A DNA stretch of 64,000 nucleotides from Scytonematopsis contorta HA4267-MV1 (GTDB lineage: Bacteria > Cyanobacteriota > Cyanobacteriia > Cyanobacteriales > Nostocaceae): positions 124,001 to 188,000 of the forward strand of contig JAHHIC010000066.1 of the NCBI GenBank assembly GCA_019359035.1. Direction: 5' to 3'. Position numbers and translations under genes: made by a program. This document shows, piece after piece, positions 52,874 to 60,753 of this stretch. The notes beneath the pieces were generated by a model, which was not told where the DNA came from, searched no databases, and saw only the letters and a program-made list of their open reading frames with translations. Every line of letters starts with the position of its first letter. The first letter of the stretch is position 1.

Positions 52874-53745
52874 ATCCCTCCCAATTCTTTTGCGTGATGA
52901 CGAAAATGGTCTTCGATAAAAGAGGTGATAAAGTAATAGCTGTGGTCGTAGCCTTCTTGGTAACGTAGGGTTAAGGGTTGATTTACTTCTTTACAAGCTT
53001 GCTCGAATAGTTCTGGCTTTAATTGATTTACGAGAAATTTATCTGCTGTACCTTGGTCAATCAGGATTGGACTACCACCAAATCCCACTTGTTTAACTAA
53101 TTCTGTTGCGTCATAAAGACTCCAAGTTTCTTTATTTTCTCCCAAGTAGCCGCTAAAAGCTTTTTGCCCCCAAGGACAATTATTTGGTGCGACAATAGGA
53201 GCAAATGCCGAAACCGATTTATATTTTTGTGGGTTTCGCATTGCACAAACAAGCGCACCATGTCCCCCCATCGAATGACCAAAAATGCCTTGTTTTTCAG
53301 GATTTATCGGAAAATTTTGGGCAATTAAATCTGGTAATTCCTCAACTATATAACTGTACATCCGATAGTGGGTTTGCCAAGGTTCTTGAGTTGCATCCAC
53401 ATAAAAACCAGCACCTGTACCAAAATCCCAATCATCATTTTCACCAGGTATGCCAGTATTTCTAGGGCTAGTATCTGGGGTCACCAAAATAAAGCCATAT
53501 TTAGCAGCATATTGCAGCGCTCCTGCTTTAACCATGAAATTTTCTTCGGTACAGGTCAGACCAGAAAGAAAATACAGTACGGGTAAGGGTTCTGCTAAAG
53601 TTTTTGATAAAGGTTCCGAAAGTGCTTGTGGTGGCTGATAAACAGCGAAACGCATTTCCCCATTACAGGTGGCTGATGGGTGGGAGTAGAAACTCAGTTT
53701 TCCACCAAAACATTTATATTCTGAAAGAAGATTTATGTTAGTCAT
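52870..53745 (-). CDS. fghA: S-formylglutathione hydrolase
   Basis: The 291-residue alpha/beta hydrolase has YFLSGLTCTEENFMVKAGAL, DTSPRNTGIPGENDDWDFG, the nucleophile elbow GHSMGGHGAL (Ser158), ILIDQGTADKFL (acid) and EGYDHSYYF (His). These are specific to esterase D/FghA. It hydrolyses S-formylglutathione to formate and glutathione, the second step of glutathione-dependent formaldehyde detoxification. The first-step enzyme is encoded upstream on the same strand at 54774-55883, with the acetyltransferase gene between them. The cytoplasmic enzyme has normal length. Confidence 0.95.
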   Translation of the reverse strand: MTNINLLSEYKCFGGKLSFYSHPSATCNGEMRFAVYQPPQALSEPLSKTLAEPLPVLYFLSGLTCTEENFMVKAGALQYAAKYGFILVTPDTSPRNTGIPGENDDWDFGTGAGFYVDATQEPWQTHYRMYSYIVEELPDLIAQNFPINPEKQGIFGHSMGGHGALVCAMRNPQKYKSVSAFAPIVAPNNCPWGQKAFSGYLGENKETWSLYDATELVKQVGFGGSPILIDQGTADKFLVNQLKPELFEQACKEVNQPLTLRYQEGYDHSYYFITSFIEDHFRHHAKELGGI

Positions 53746-53766
53746 TTTTGATAAAACTAAATAAAA

Positions 53767-54360
53767 TTAAATAAAACTTTCTGATTGTCGAAATGAAATC
53801 TTACAATTGGTATTTTCTTGACAATCTTTTCTCAAAATAGAAAATATTTTTAAATCATGAAATTCGCCCTTCCAAAAACCAAATTCTCTTAAAATACCTT
53901 CTTCTTGAAAGCCTAAGCTTGTCAGTAAATTCATGGAAGCAATATTTTCCAGCATTACTGTGGCTTCAACTCTATTTAATTGCAAATTTTCAAATCCATA
54001 TGGAATAATATATTTTAATACCTCGGTCATTATACCTTGTCGCCAATAGGGTTTTGCTAATTCATAACCTACTTCTGCACAAAAATATGGTTTACCCCAA
54101 AAGCGATAACCACAAGTACCTATAATAATATTCTCACTTTTTGTCGCAATACCCCAGCGAATACCTTGTTTATTTTTAAATCTGTCGTGCCAATTTCTTA
54201 TCAATTTTTCTGTGCGTTCAACTGTTGTGAATGGTTCAATATCATGATATTTCAAAACCTCGTTATCAGAAAAAAACTCAAACACATCATCTGCGTCTGA
54301 TATATTTATTCTCCTTAATATTAAATTTTGCGTTTCTAAATTGGGAAATGGGTCAATCAT
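53767..54360 (-). CDS. GNAT-family N-acetyltransferase (RimJ/RimL-like)
   Basis: From ATG 54360 (MIDPFPNLETQNLILRRINI) the 197-residue product shows the RimJ/RimL pattern: NIIIGTCGYRFWGKPYFCAEV, VGYELAKPYWRQGIMTEVLK, VEATVMLENIASMNLLTSLGF, FQEEGILREFGFWKGEFHDL. It should acetylate an amine using acetyl-CoA; the target is unknown. The reading frame stays open upstream through an 18-unit, 18-bp array to GTG 54759, which has AGGGAG at a suitable distance, so an extended form with 18 SENEHV-like repeats cannot be excluded. It lies between the two formaldehyde-detoxification genes, 21 bp upstream of fghA. Confidence 0.85.
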   Translation of the reverse strand: MIDPFPNLETQNLILRRINISDADDVFEFFSDNEVLKYHDIEPFTTVERTEKLIRNWHDRFKNKQGIRWGIATKSENIIIGTCGYRFWGKPYFCAEVGYELAKPYWRQGIMTEVLKYIIPYGFENLQLNRVEATVMLENIASMNLLTSLGFQEEGILREFGFWKGEFHDLKIFSILRKDCQENTNCKISFRQSESFI

Positions 54361-54398
54361 ATTTGGGGGAATCGGTAATGGGTCATTGGGAGCAGCTG

Positions 54399-54766
54399 TT
54401 GTGCGAGCATCTTGCTCGTTTTCGCTTACATGCTCGTTTTCGCTTACATGCTCGTTTTCGCTTACATGCTCGTTTTCGCTTACATGCTCGTTTTCGCTTA
54501 CATGCTCGTTTTCGCTTACATGCTCGCTTTCGCTTACATGCTCGTTTTCGCTTACATGCTCGCTTTCGCTTACATGCTCGCTTTCGCTTACATGCTCGCT
54601 TTCGCTTACATGCTCGTTTTCGCTTACATGCTCGTTTTCGCTTACATGCTCGCTTTCGCTTACATGCTCGTTTTCGCTTACATGCTCGTTTTCGCTTACA
54701 TGCTCGCTTTCGCTTACATACTCGTTTTCGCTTACAGTTAGCGAGCAAGATGCTCGCACTACCACT
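54399..54766. repeat. 18-bp tandem array bracketed by inverted GTGCGAGCATCTTGCTCG cores
   Basis: The left edge TGTGCGAGCATCTTGCTCG and right edge GCGAGCAAGATGCTCGCAC enclose 18 units of TTTTCGCTTACATGCTCG or TTTCGCTTACATGCTCGC. Each unit ends in TGCTCG, the tail of the core, so the array seems to have grown from it. The unit is a multiple of three, which keeps six frames open. It separates the alcohol dehydrogenase and GNAT genes. Confidence 0.95.
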
Positions 54767-54773
54767 CCCTAAT

Positions 54774-55883
54774 TCAAAACTGTACTACAGAGCGAATCGA
54801 CTCTCCTTTATGCATTAAACCGAAAGCGTCATTAATTTTTTCAATTGGCATTACATGGGTTATTAAATCGTCGATATTTATTTTTCCTTGCATATACCAA
54901 TCTACAATTTTTGGTACATCAGTTCGTCCTCTTGCTCCACCAAATGCTGTTCCTTTCCAAATTCGACCTGTAACTAATTGAAATGGACGAGTTCTTATTT
55001 CTTCTCCTGCTCCGGCAACTCCAATAATTACGCTTACCCCCCAACCTTTGTGGCAAGATTCTAAGGCTTGACGCATTATATTTACATTCCCGATACATTC
55101 AAAGGTGTAGTCAGCACCTCCCTTAGTTAAATCTACTAAGTACTTTACAATATCTCCTTCAATTTCATGAGGATTGACAAAATGGGTCATGCCAAATTTT
55201 TCTGCGAGGGGTTTTCTGTTGGGGTTAATATCAACTCCTACAATCATATCCGCACCTACCATCCGCGCTCCTTGGATGACGTTTAGACCGATACCCCCTA
55301 AACCAAACACAATTACTTTGGCTCCTGGTTCTACTTTTGCAGTATTTATGACTGCTCCGATACCAGTTGTAACGCCGCAACCAATATAACAAACTTTGTC
55401 GAAGGGTGCGTCTTCACGGATTTTCGCTAGGGCTATTTCTGGTACTACTGTAAAGTTACTGAATGTGGATGTGCCCATATAATGATGAATTTTTTTACCG
55501 TTAACGGAGAAGCGACTTGTTCCGTCTGGCATTAAACCTTGTCCTTGAGTTGTTCGTATTGCTTGACAAAGGTTAGTTTTCGGATTTAAACAATATTCAC
55601 ACTCGCGACATTCGGGAGTGTATAAGGGTATTACATGGTCTCCTGGTTTGAGACTTTTGACATCTTTTCCTACTTCGACGACGATACCAGCGCCTTCATG
55701 TCCTAAAATAGCTGGAAATAATCCTTCCGGGTCTTTTCCGGAAAGGGTGTAAGCATCTGTGTGGCAAATTCCACTGGCTTTGATTTCTACTAGGACTTCC
55801 CCAGCTTGAGGTGTTCCCAGTTCAACGGTATCGATTATTAAAGGTTTACCAGCTTCGTAAGCGATTGCGGCTTTAACTTTCAT
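54774..55883 (-). CDS. frmA: S-(hydroxymethyl)glutathione dehydrogenase (class III alcohol dehydrogenase)
   Basis: The 369-residue protein is a zinc-dependent class III alcohol dehydrogenase. Catalytic zinc ligands lie in [13 protein letters not shown] (Cys40) and LGHEGAG (His62), with the third in YIGCGVTTG. The structural zinc ligands are Cys92, 95, 98 and 106 (ECRECEYC...LC). The NAD-binding motif is [17 protein letters not shown]. It oxidises S-hydroxymethylglutathione, formed from formaldehyde and glutathione. ATG 55883 ([15 protein letters not shown]) matches the family; four extra upstream codons are unlikely. It is the first gene of the minus-strand group that includes fghA. Confidence 0.95.
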   Translation of the reverse strand: MKVKAAIAYEAGKPLIIDTVELGTPQAGEVLVEIKASGICHTDAYTLSGKDPEGLFPAILGHEGAGIVVEVGKDVKSLKPGDHVIPLYTPECRECEYCLNPKTNLCQAIRTTQGQGLMPDGTSRFSVNGKKIHHYMGTSTFSNFTVVPEIALAKIREDAPFDKVCYIGCGVTTGIGAVINTAKVEPGAKVIVFGLGGIGLNVIQGARMVGADMIVGVDINPNRKPLAEKFGMTHFVNPHEIEGDIVKYLVDLTKGGADYTFECIGNVNIMRQALESCHKGWGVSVIIGVAGAGEEIRTRPFQLVTGRIWKGTAFGGARGRTDVPKIVDWYMQGKINIDDLITHVMPIEKINDAFGLMHKGESIRSVVQF

Positions 55884-55928
55884 AAATGCCCCCATTTTAT
55901 TGGTCTACAGTTAACTAGATGTTAACTC

Positions 55929-55960
55929 TTGTGGGGTGGGCATCCTTGCCCGCCCATGTA
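55929..55960. repeat. GTGGGGTGGGCATCCTTGCC hairpin repeat, copy 1
   Basis: TGTGGGGTGGGCATCCTTGC followed by CCGCCC contains the palindrome GGGCATCCTTGCCC. Copies lie at 58184-58213 (inverted) and 63287-63311. It is another dispersed intergenic family. Confidence 0.85.
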
Positions 55961-56079
55961 TAACAAACGGCTCATCCATAGCAACAAATGGTCCGGATAA
56001 CTTTTTATAATTGTTGTGTAAATTATCTATATTTTTTGTTATCTTCATATTTTCTGAACATCTGCACTTTATAGAAATT

Positions 56080-57363
56080 ATGAATCCTCTTCTATCCCAA
56101 ATTGGCGCTCAAATGTCTAGTCTGACTGGTGTCAGAGCAATTATGAAGGATGTTATCGAAACTTTACGCGCTGGTGCAGGACAGGATTTTATTAATTTGA
56201 GTGCGGGTAATCCTTTAATTTTGCCAGAAGTAGAACAATTATGGCGCGATTGCACTGCGGAGTTGTTAGAGAGTGCGGAATACGGTGAGGTTGTTTGTCG
56301 CTATGGTTCTTCTCAAGGTTATGCACCGTTAATTACGGCTATTGTAAATGATTTTAATCAGCGCTACGGGTTAAGTCTGACTGAGCGGAATGTTTTAATT
56401 ACTCCGGGGAGTCAGTCTCTATATTTTTACGCAGCAAATGCTTTTGGCGGATATACCGATAGTGGGGAGTTAAGGCAAATTGTTCTACCTCTTAGTCCTG
56501 ATTACACTGGTTATGGTGGGGTTACTTTAGTTCCAGAAGCTTTGATTGCTTATAAGCCGACGTTGGATATTGATGCTAGTAACCATCGGTTTAAATATCG
56601 TCCTGATTTTAGTCAGTTGTCGATTAGCGAAAATACTGGTTGTGTTATTTTCTCGCGTCCTTGTAATCCTACTGGCAATGTTTTGAGTGATGATGAGGTT
56701 AGGAAAATAACTGATATGGCTGGGGTTTATAATGTTCCAGTCTTAATTGATTCGGCTTATGCTTGTCCTTTTCCGGCGTTAAATTTTACTGAGATGACGC
56801 CTATGTTTGGGAAAAATATTGTTCATTGTATGAGTTTGTCGAAGGCTGGTTTACCGGGAGAACGCATTGGAATTGCGATTGGGGATGAGAAGATAATTCA
56901 GGTTTTGGAGTCGTTTCAGACTAATGCTTGTATTCATGCTTCCCGTTATGGACAAGCTATTACTGCAAGGGCTATTAGTTCTGGTGCTTTGGTGGATATT
57001 TCTGAGCAGGTGATTCGTCCTTTTTATCAAAGTAAGTTTACTGTGTTGGAGTCGGCTTTGGATGATTTTATGCCGAAGGATTTACCTTGGTTTTTGCATC
57101 GGGGTGAGGGGGCTATTTTCGCTTGGTTGTGGTTGAAGGATTTGCCGATGAACGATTGGGAGTTTTATCAGCAGCTGAAGCAGGTGGGTGTGATTGTTGT
57201 CCCTGGTAGTACTTTTTTCCCTGGATTGAGGGATAATTGGGAGCATAAGACCCAATGTCTGCGGATTAGTTTGACGGGAAGTGATGAGGAAATTGTTAAG
57301 GCTATGGGTCGGTTAGCTATGGTGGTGTCTGAGGTTTATAGTAAGGTGGTTGCTGCTGTTTGA
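56080..57363 (+). CDS. avtA: Valine-pyruvate aminotransferase
   Basis: The 427-residue PLP enzyme of fold type I starts MNPLLSQIGAQMSSLTGVRA. It has DFINLSAGNPLILPEVEQLW, YGSSQGYAPLITAIV, CVIFSRPCNPTGNVLSDDE, DSAYACPFPALNF and the PLP-binding lysine in CMSLSKAGLPGERIG, with a final arginine region TQCLRISLTG. The GNPLILPEV and SRPCNPTGN details fit AvtA, which exchanges amino groups between valine and pyruvate/alanine. ATG 56080 is preferred over the upstream in-frame start at 56011. RimM follows on the same strand after 50 bp. Confidence 0.88.
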   Translation: MNPLLSQIGAQMSSLTGVRAIMKDVIETLRAGAGQDFINLSAGNPLILPEVEQLWRDCTAELLESAEYGEVVCRYGSSQGYAPLITAIVNDFNQRYGLSLTERNVLITPGSQSLYFYAANAFGGYTDSGELRQIVLPLSPDYTGYGGVTLVPEALIAYKPTLDIDASNHRFKYRPDFSQLSISENTGCVIFSRPCNPTGNVLSDDEVRKITDMAGVYNVPVLIDSAYACPFPALNFTEMTPMFGKNIVHCMSLSKAGLPGERIGIAIGDEKIIQVLESFQTNACIHASRYGQAITARAISSGALVDISEQVIRPFYQSKFTVLESALDDFMPKDLPWFLHRGEGAIFAWLWLKDLPMNDWEFYQQLKQVGVIVVPGSTFFPGLRDNWEHKTQCLRISLTGSDEEIVKAMGRLAMVVSEVYSKVVAAV

Positions 57364-57413
57364 TGATTTAATTATTTAACCACGAAGATGCGAAGGACGC
57401 GAAGGTATTAAGT

Positions 57414-58127
57414 ATGATGAAGGGGAAGGAAGAAAGAAGTCAACCAAGAGAGGAAAGGCTAGGAAAACAAGGAAAGCAACAAGAAAATCTTTCCCCTAAA
57501 TCTCCTCAATCCCCACTCCCCACTCTCAACTCCCCACCCCCCATCCCCGAAGGCTGGTTAGAAATTGGTACGATTGTTGCTGCTCAGGGTATACATGGGG
57601 AGTTGAGGGTATATCCTGAGACCGATTTCCCGGAGCGGTTTGAGGTTCCTGGGATGCGTTGGCTGCTACGTACTGGTTATAGTCAGCCTAAGCAGGTTGA
57701 GCTACTGAGTGGTAGATATGTTGATGGTAAAAATTTGTGCATTGTTACTTTGGCTGGGGTGAAAAGTCGCGACCAAGCTGAGGAGTTACGCGGTTGTAAA
57801 TTGTTGGTTTTGGAAAGCGATCGCCCTGAGTTGGGTGAGGATGAATATCATATTGTGGATTTGGTGGGGTTGGAGGTTTTTGTGCAGGAGTCTGGGGAGT
57901 TTGTCGGTACAGTGGTTAACCTGATTCCTGCTGGTCATGATTTGTTGGAGGTGAAATTGCATCCCTGGGAGGAGAAGCAGGAAATTAATAACAAGAAAAA
58001 AAATAAACAAAAGAAAGAAAAAAATCTTTTGATTCCTTTTGTGAAAGAAATTGTTCCGGTGGTGGATTTGGAAAATCGTCGTGTGGAAATTACTCCTCCT
58101 CCGGGGTTGTTGGAGGTTAATAGTTAG
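57414..58127 (+). CDS. rimM: Ribosome maturation factor RimM
   Basis: The RimM core starts at EGWLEIGTIVAAQGIHGELR (about residue 46) and continues with VYPETDFPERF, VKSRDQAEELRGCKLLV and the PRC-barrel-like half EDEYHIVDLVGLEV, ending LLIPFVKEIVPVVDLENRRV. It assists 30S maturation by binding S19 and helix 33. The first 45 residues are a non-conserved, repeat-derived extension (SPKSPQSPLPTLNSPPPIP) coded by STRR-like heptamers, so the real start may be later, but no clear alternative start codon lies near EGW. A lysine-rich insertion (NNKKKNKQKKEK) interrupts the C-terminal domain. Confidence 0.93.
   Translation: MMKGKEERSQPREERLGKQGKQQENLSPKSPQSPLPTLNSPPPIPEGWLEIGTIVAAQGIHGELRVYPETDFPERFEVPGMRWLLRTGYSQPKQVELLSGRYVDGKNLCIVTLAGVKSRDQAEELRGCKLLVLESDRPELGEDEYHIVDLVGLEVFVQESGEFVGTVVNLIPAGHDLLEVKLHPWEEKQEINNKKKNKQKKEKNLLIPFVKEIVPVVDLENRRVEITPPPGLLEVNS
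57817..57824. other. HIP1 octamer GCGATCGC (copy 3)
   Basis: GCGATCGC within rimM (AAAGCGATCGCCCTG). Confidence 0.95.
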
Positions 58128-58183
58128 GGATATTAAATGTTAGACCACTAGCAGTTAATTAGTAGACACAGCAGTTGATTATA

Positions 58184-58213
58184 CAAGGGCGGGCAAGGAT
58201 GCCCACCCCACAA
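58184..58213. repeat. GGGCGGGCAAGGATGCCCAC hairpin repeat, copy 2 (inverted)
   Basis: GGGCGGGCAAGGATGCCCAC followed by CCCACAAGAG is the inverse of the copy at 55929. It lies about 55 bp after rimM. Confidence 0.85.
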
Positions 58214-58253
58214 GAGGGTACAACTATTTATTAATAATTTATTGTAGTTATCC

Positions 58254-58440
58254 TTAAACTTTTAATAGTCTATTTTCTCCTTCAATATTATAAATTTGTA
58301 ACATTTGGCTTGCTTGTTGCTTTACATCATCTGAGGGGTCAGTTTCGCTAACAAGTTTAAGAACTATAATTTTGTTTTATTGTATGGAGCTTCTCATTAC
58401 CATACTCTACTAGTATTTCATTTGTATTTACAGTTTCCAT
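58254..58440 (-). pseudogene. Frameshifted fragment of a small unknown protein
   Basis: On the minus strand an ATG at 58440 reads METVNTNEILVEYGNEKLHT, then IKQ. A shift in an A-rich stretch (58370-58385) leads into IVLKLVSETDPSDDVKQQAS and then QMLQIYNIEGENRLLKV with a stop at 58254. Neither frame alone is complete, but together they give a plausible acidic, helical protein of about 60 residues with HEAT-repeat-like composition. I take this as a decayed gene; a programmed frameshift or sequencing error is possible. Confidence 0.4.
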
Positions 58441-58636
58441 ATCGAAATGTTGAGAAAGTTTAATTATACAGTTAATTTAAACGTTAAAAAAGCGCGAAAG
58501 TTGATACTCATGCGTACCTTTCGAGAAACCTAAATATAATTGCATGATGGGTTACCTGATATCTTGCAGCTTACGTATAAAAAACTAATATAAATATAAA
58601 ATTTTTAATATTTTTACTTAAAATAAAATGCTATTT

Positions 58637-58714
58637 TTAGTCCTCTACCCTTCGGGAACACTTCGTGTACAGAGGACTTTAGCTTTTAGACAGGGAATTT
58701 ATTCCCTGGCTGTC
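58637..58714. repeat. Solo half of the AGCCAGGGAATAAATTCCCT element
   Basis: TAGTCCTCT, a GAACACTTCGTG-type insert, then AGAGGACTTTAGCTTTTAG and ACAGGGAATTTATTCCCTGG reproduce the right arm of the element at 16770-16939. No matching left arm is nearby. Confidence 0.75.
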
Positions 58715-58842
58715 GTGGAAAGAGGTGACCGTACTTAAGTCAATATAGTTATGATTATGACAATAAATAAATAGGGGTGGGGAAATGGCAGATTTATTAC
58801 AATAGAGAGACTTGACCTCCCTGGAGTAAGAGCAGTAAAAAT

Positions 58843-59541
58843 ATGATTTCTCAAACTGAGCCTTTAAATCAACAAGAAATTATCTACCCAGATAGTGACG
58901 GACAACCAATGGCAAATAATACAGAGCAGTTTCGTTGGATTTTGGTAATTCAGCAAAACTTGGATTGGTTATATGCAAATGACCCAAATGTTTTTGTTGC
59001 AGGAGATTTATTCTGGTATCCGGTAGAAAATCGTAATACTATTTTTTATGCTCCTGATGTGATGGTGGTATTCGGAAGACCAAAAGCTAAACGTGGTTCA
59101 TATAAACAGTGGGAAGAGTCCGGAGTTGCACCACAAGTAGTGTTTGAAATCCTCTCTCCTAGTAATTCCCAAGATGAAATGGATAAAAAGCTGTTATTTT
59201 ATGACCGTTATGGAGTTGAAGAATACTATATTTATAATCCAGAAAAAAATCAACTGCGAATTTGGTTAAGAGGAGAAGTTGGATTAGATGTAATTGCATC
59301 AATCGCAAACTGGGTCAGTCCAAGATTGGGAATTCGTTTTGATTTGTCTGAAGATGAGTTAAAAATTTATCGTCCAGATGGAACTAGGTTTTTTTCTTAT
59401 GTTGAAATTTCTCAACTTTTAGAACAAGAACGGAAGCGTGCAGAACAAGCAGAAGCAGCTTTAGAGCAAGAAAGAAGAAAAATTCAACTTTTAACCGAAA
59501 GATTGCGGGAGTTGGGAGTTAATCCCGAAGATTTGACGTAA
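58843..59541 (+). CDS. Uma2-family (DUF820) putative endonuclease
   Basis: The 232-residue protein has VFVAGDLFWYPVENRNTIFY, the core APDVMVVFGRPKAKRGSYKQ, WEESGVAPQVVFEILSPSNS (the conserved E-x-L-S) and YDRYGVEEYYIYNPEKNQLR, all typical of Uma2 nucleases with a PD-(D/E)XK fold. A C-terminal coiled coil follows (LLEQERKRAEQAEAALEQER, about 190-225). It is the second Uma2 protein of the window and is from a different subgroup than the one at 16080. The role is unknown. The GGAG upstream (58822-58825) is rather distant from the start. Confidence 0.87.
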   Translation: MISQTEPLNQQEIIYPDSDGQPMANNTEQFRWILVIQQNLDWLYANDPNVFVAGDLFWYPVENRNTIFYAPDVMVVFGRPKAKRGSYKQWEESGVAPQVVFEILSPSNSQDEMDKKLLFYDRYGVEEYYIYNPEKNQLRIWLRGEVGLDVIASIANWVSPRLGIRFDLSEDELKIYRPDGTRFFSYVEISQLLEQERKRAEQAEAALEQERRKIQLLTERLRELGVNPEDLT

Positions 59542-59744
59542 AAATTATTCCCTCAACAAAATAACAATAATTGGCTCTTGCGTACAAAGCGCGTGCTAAA
59601 ATTATCGAAAAATAAACTTAAAACTATTGCTGGACTTAACTTACAGTCCGTTTCCATCTGGAAATGTTGAGAAAGCTTAATTATATGCTACGAATAACTA
59701 TGATACACTTGCATTAGTAAAGGAACGCGAGCAGAGCCTAAGAA

Positions 59745-60452
59745 ATGGGACTTCGAGACCACTTTCGCCCTCCCCTAAGCAGCAGACGCCACTGGCACAG
59801 TTTTCACAATGCGTGGTCAACATATCTTGCTGATGACCTGAACCAGTTTCTTCCAGAGGGCTACTTTGCTGAACCAAACGCCCAATTTGGAATTGAAATC
59901 GATGTAGCAGCCTTCAGCGAACGAATTCCGGTTAATTCAAAGCAACAAACAGCAGAACAGGTAGAATGGACGCCGAAATCGCCTACCGCAACCCTGCCGA
60001 TTCAAATTACTACAGATGTCGTTGAAGTTCAAATCTTCAGTACTCAAGCAGGACCGACGCTCGTAGGAGCCATAGAGTTAATTAGCCCTAGCAATAAAGA
60101 CCGTCCAGCGCAGCGCTCGGCGTTTACTTCTAAATGTCAAACTTATCTACAACAAGGAATAGGGCTAATTATTGTAGATATTGTCACAACAATGAATGCG
60201 AACTTACACAACGAGTTGATGAATCGCTTGAATTTATCAATCGACCAATTAGATGCAGGACTGTACGCAGTTGCCTATCAAATTGCTCAAAAAAATAGAA
60301 CCCCTCACCTCGATTTATGGCAGGAAGCATTTGGACTCGGAGATAGCCTACCTATCTTACCCCTCTTCTTAAAAGGTGGACTTTATTTACCAATTAATCT
60401 TGAAAAAACCTATCATTACACCTGTACTCGGCAACGCATTCCTGAAGTTTAA
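59745..60452 (+). CDS. DUF4058-family protein
   Basis: The 235-residue product begins MGLRDHFRPPLSSRRHWHSF, then HNAWSTYLADDLNQFLPEGY, FGIEIDVAAF, VEVQIFSTQAGPTLVGAIEL, ISPSNKDRPAQRSAFTSKCQ and GIGLIIVDIV, which is the DUF4058 pattern. The E...SPSNK block resembles the nuclease-like core of Uma2 proteins, so the fold may be PD-(D/E)XK. This family is common and expanded in cyanobacteria with no known function. It follows a Uma2 gene on the same strand. Confidence 0.87.
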   Translation: MGLRDHFRPPLSSRRHWHSFHNAWSTYLADDLNQFLPEGYFAEPNAQFGIEIDVAAFSERIPVNSKQQTAEQVEWTPKSPTATLPIQITTDVVEVQIFSTQAGPTLVGAIELISPSNKDRPAQRSAFTSKCQTYLQQGIGLIIVDIVTTMNANLHNELMNRLNLSIDQLDAGLYAVAYQIAQKNRTPHLDLWQEAFGLGDSLPILPLFLKGGLYLPINLEKTYHYTCTRQRIPEV

Positions 60453-60753
60453 TCCGTCGTAATTCTTTCTTCCCTTGGCTAACTTGGCTCCTACCCTGCG
60501 GGAAAACCTCCGGGTTATGGCGGTTTGTAGCTAAAATCTCTGTCTTCTTACCTAAAAAAATCATCCTTAAAGAATACCCAGTAAGAAAAATCGTTTGCTA
60601 ACGTAGCAACAGGTCATCTTTTGTAATTATTTCAGATTGACATTAGCTAGAAACTAAACATATCAAAAAGCTCAGATGACCTTTTAATCAGTACTTCTGT
60701 AAAACATCCCAGCAGGTTATTCCCGTAAACCTTAAACTCAAGGAGTCTAAAAT
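60453..60753. other. Intergenic region upstream of phosphoketolase gene
   Basis: About 300 bp without a gene. It has a short GC-rich hairpin-like word near 60496-60520 (CCTGCGGGAAAACCTCCGGG), and otherwise AT-rich DNA that should hold the xfp promoter. Confidence 0.5.

Noticed and set aside
54231-54818. Plus-strand frames rich in ARFRLH or MLVFAY across the 18-bp array
   Set aside because: They are antisense products of the array and extend into the GNAT and alcohol dehydrogenase genes without any domain.
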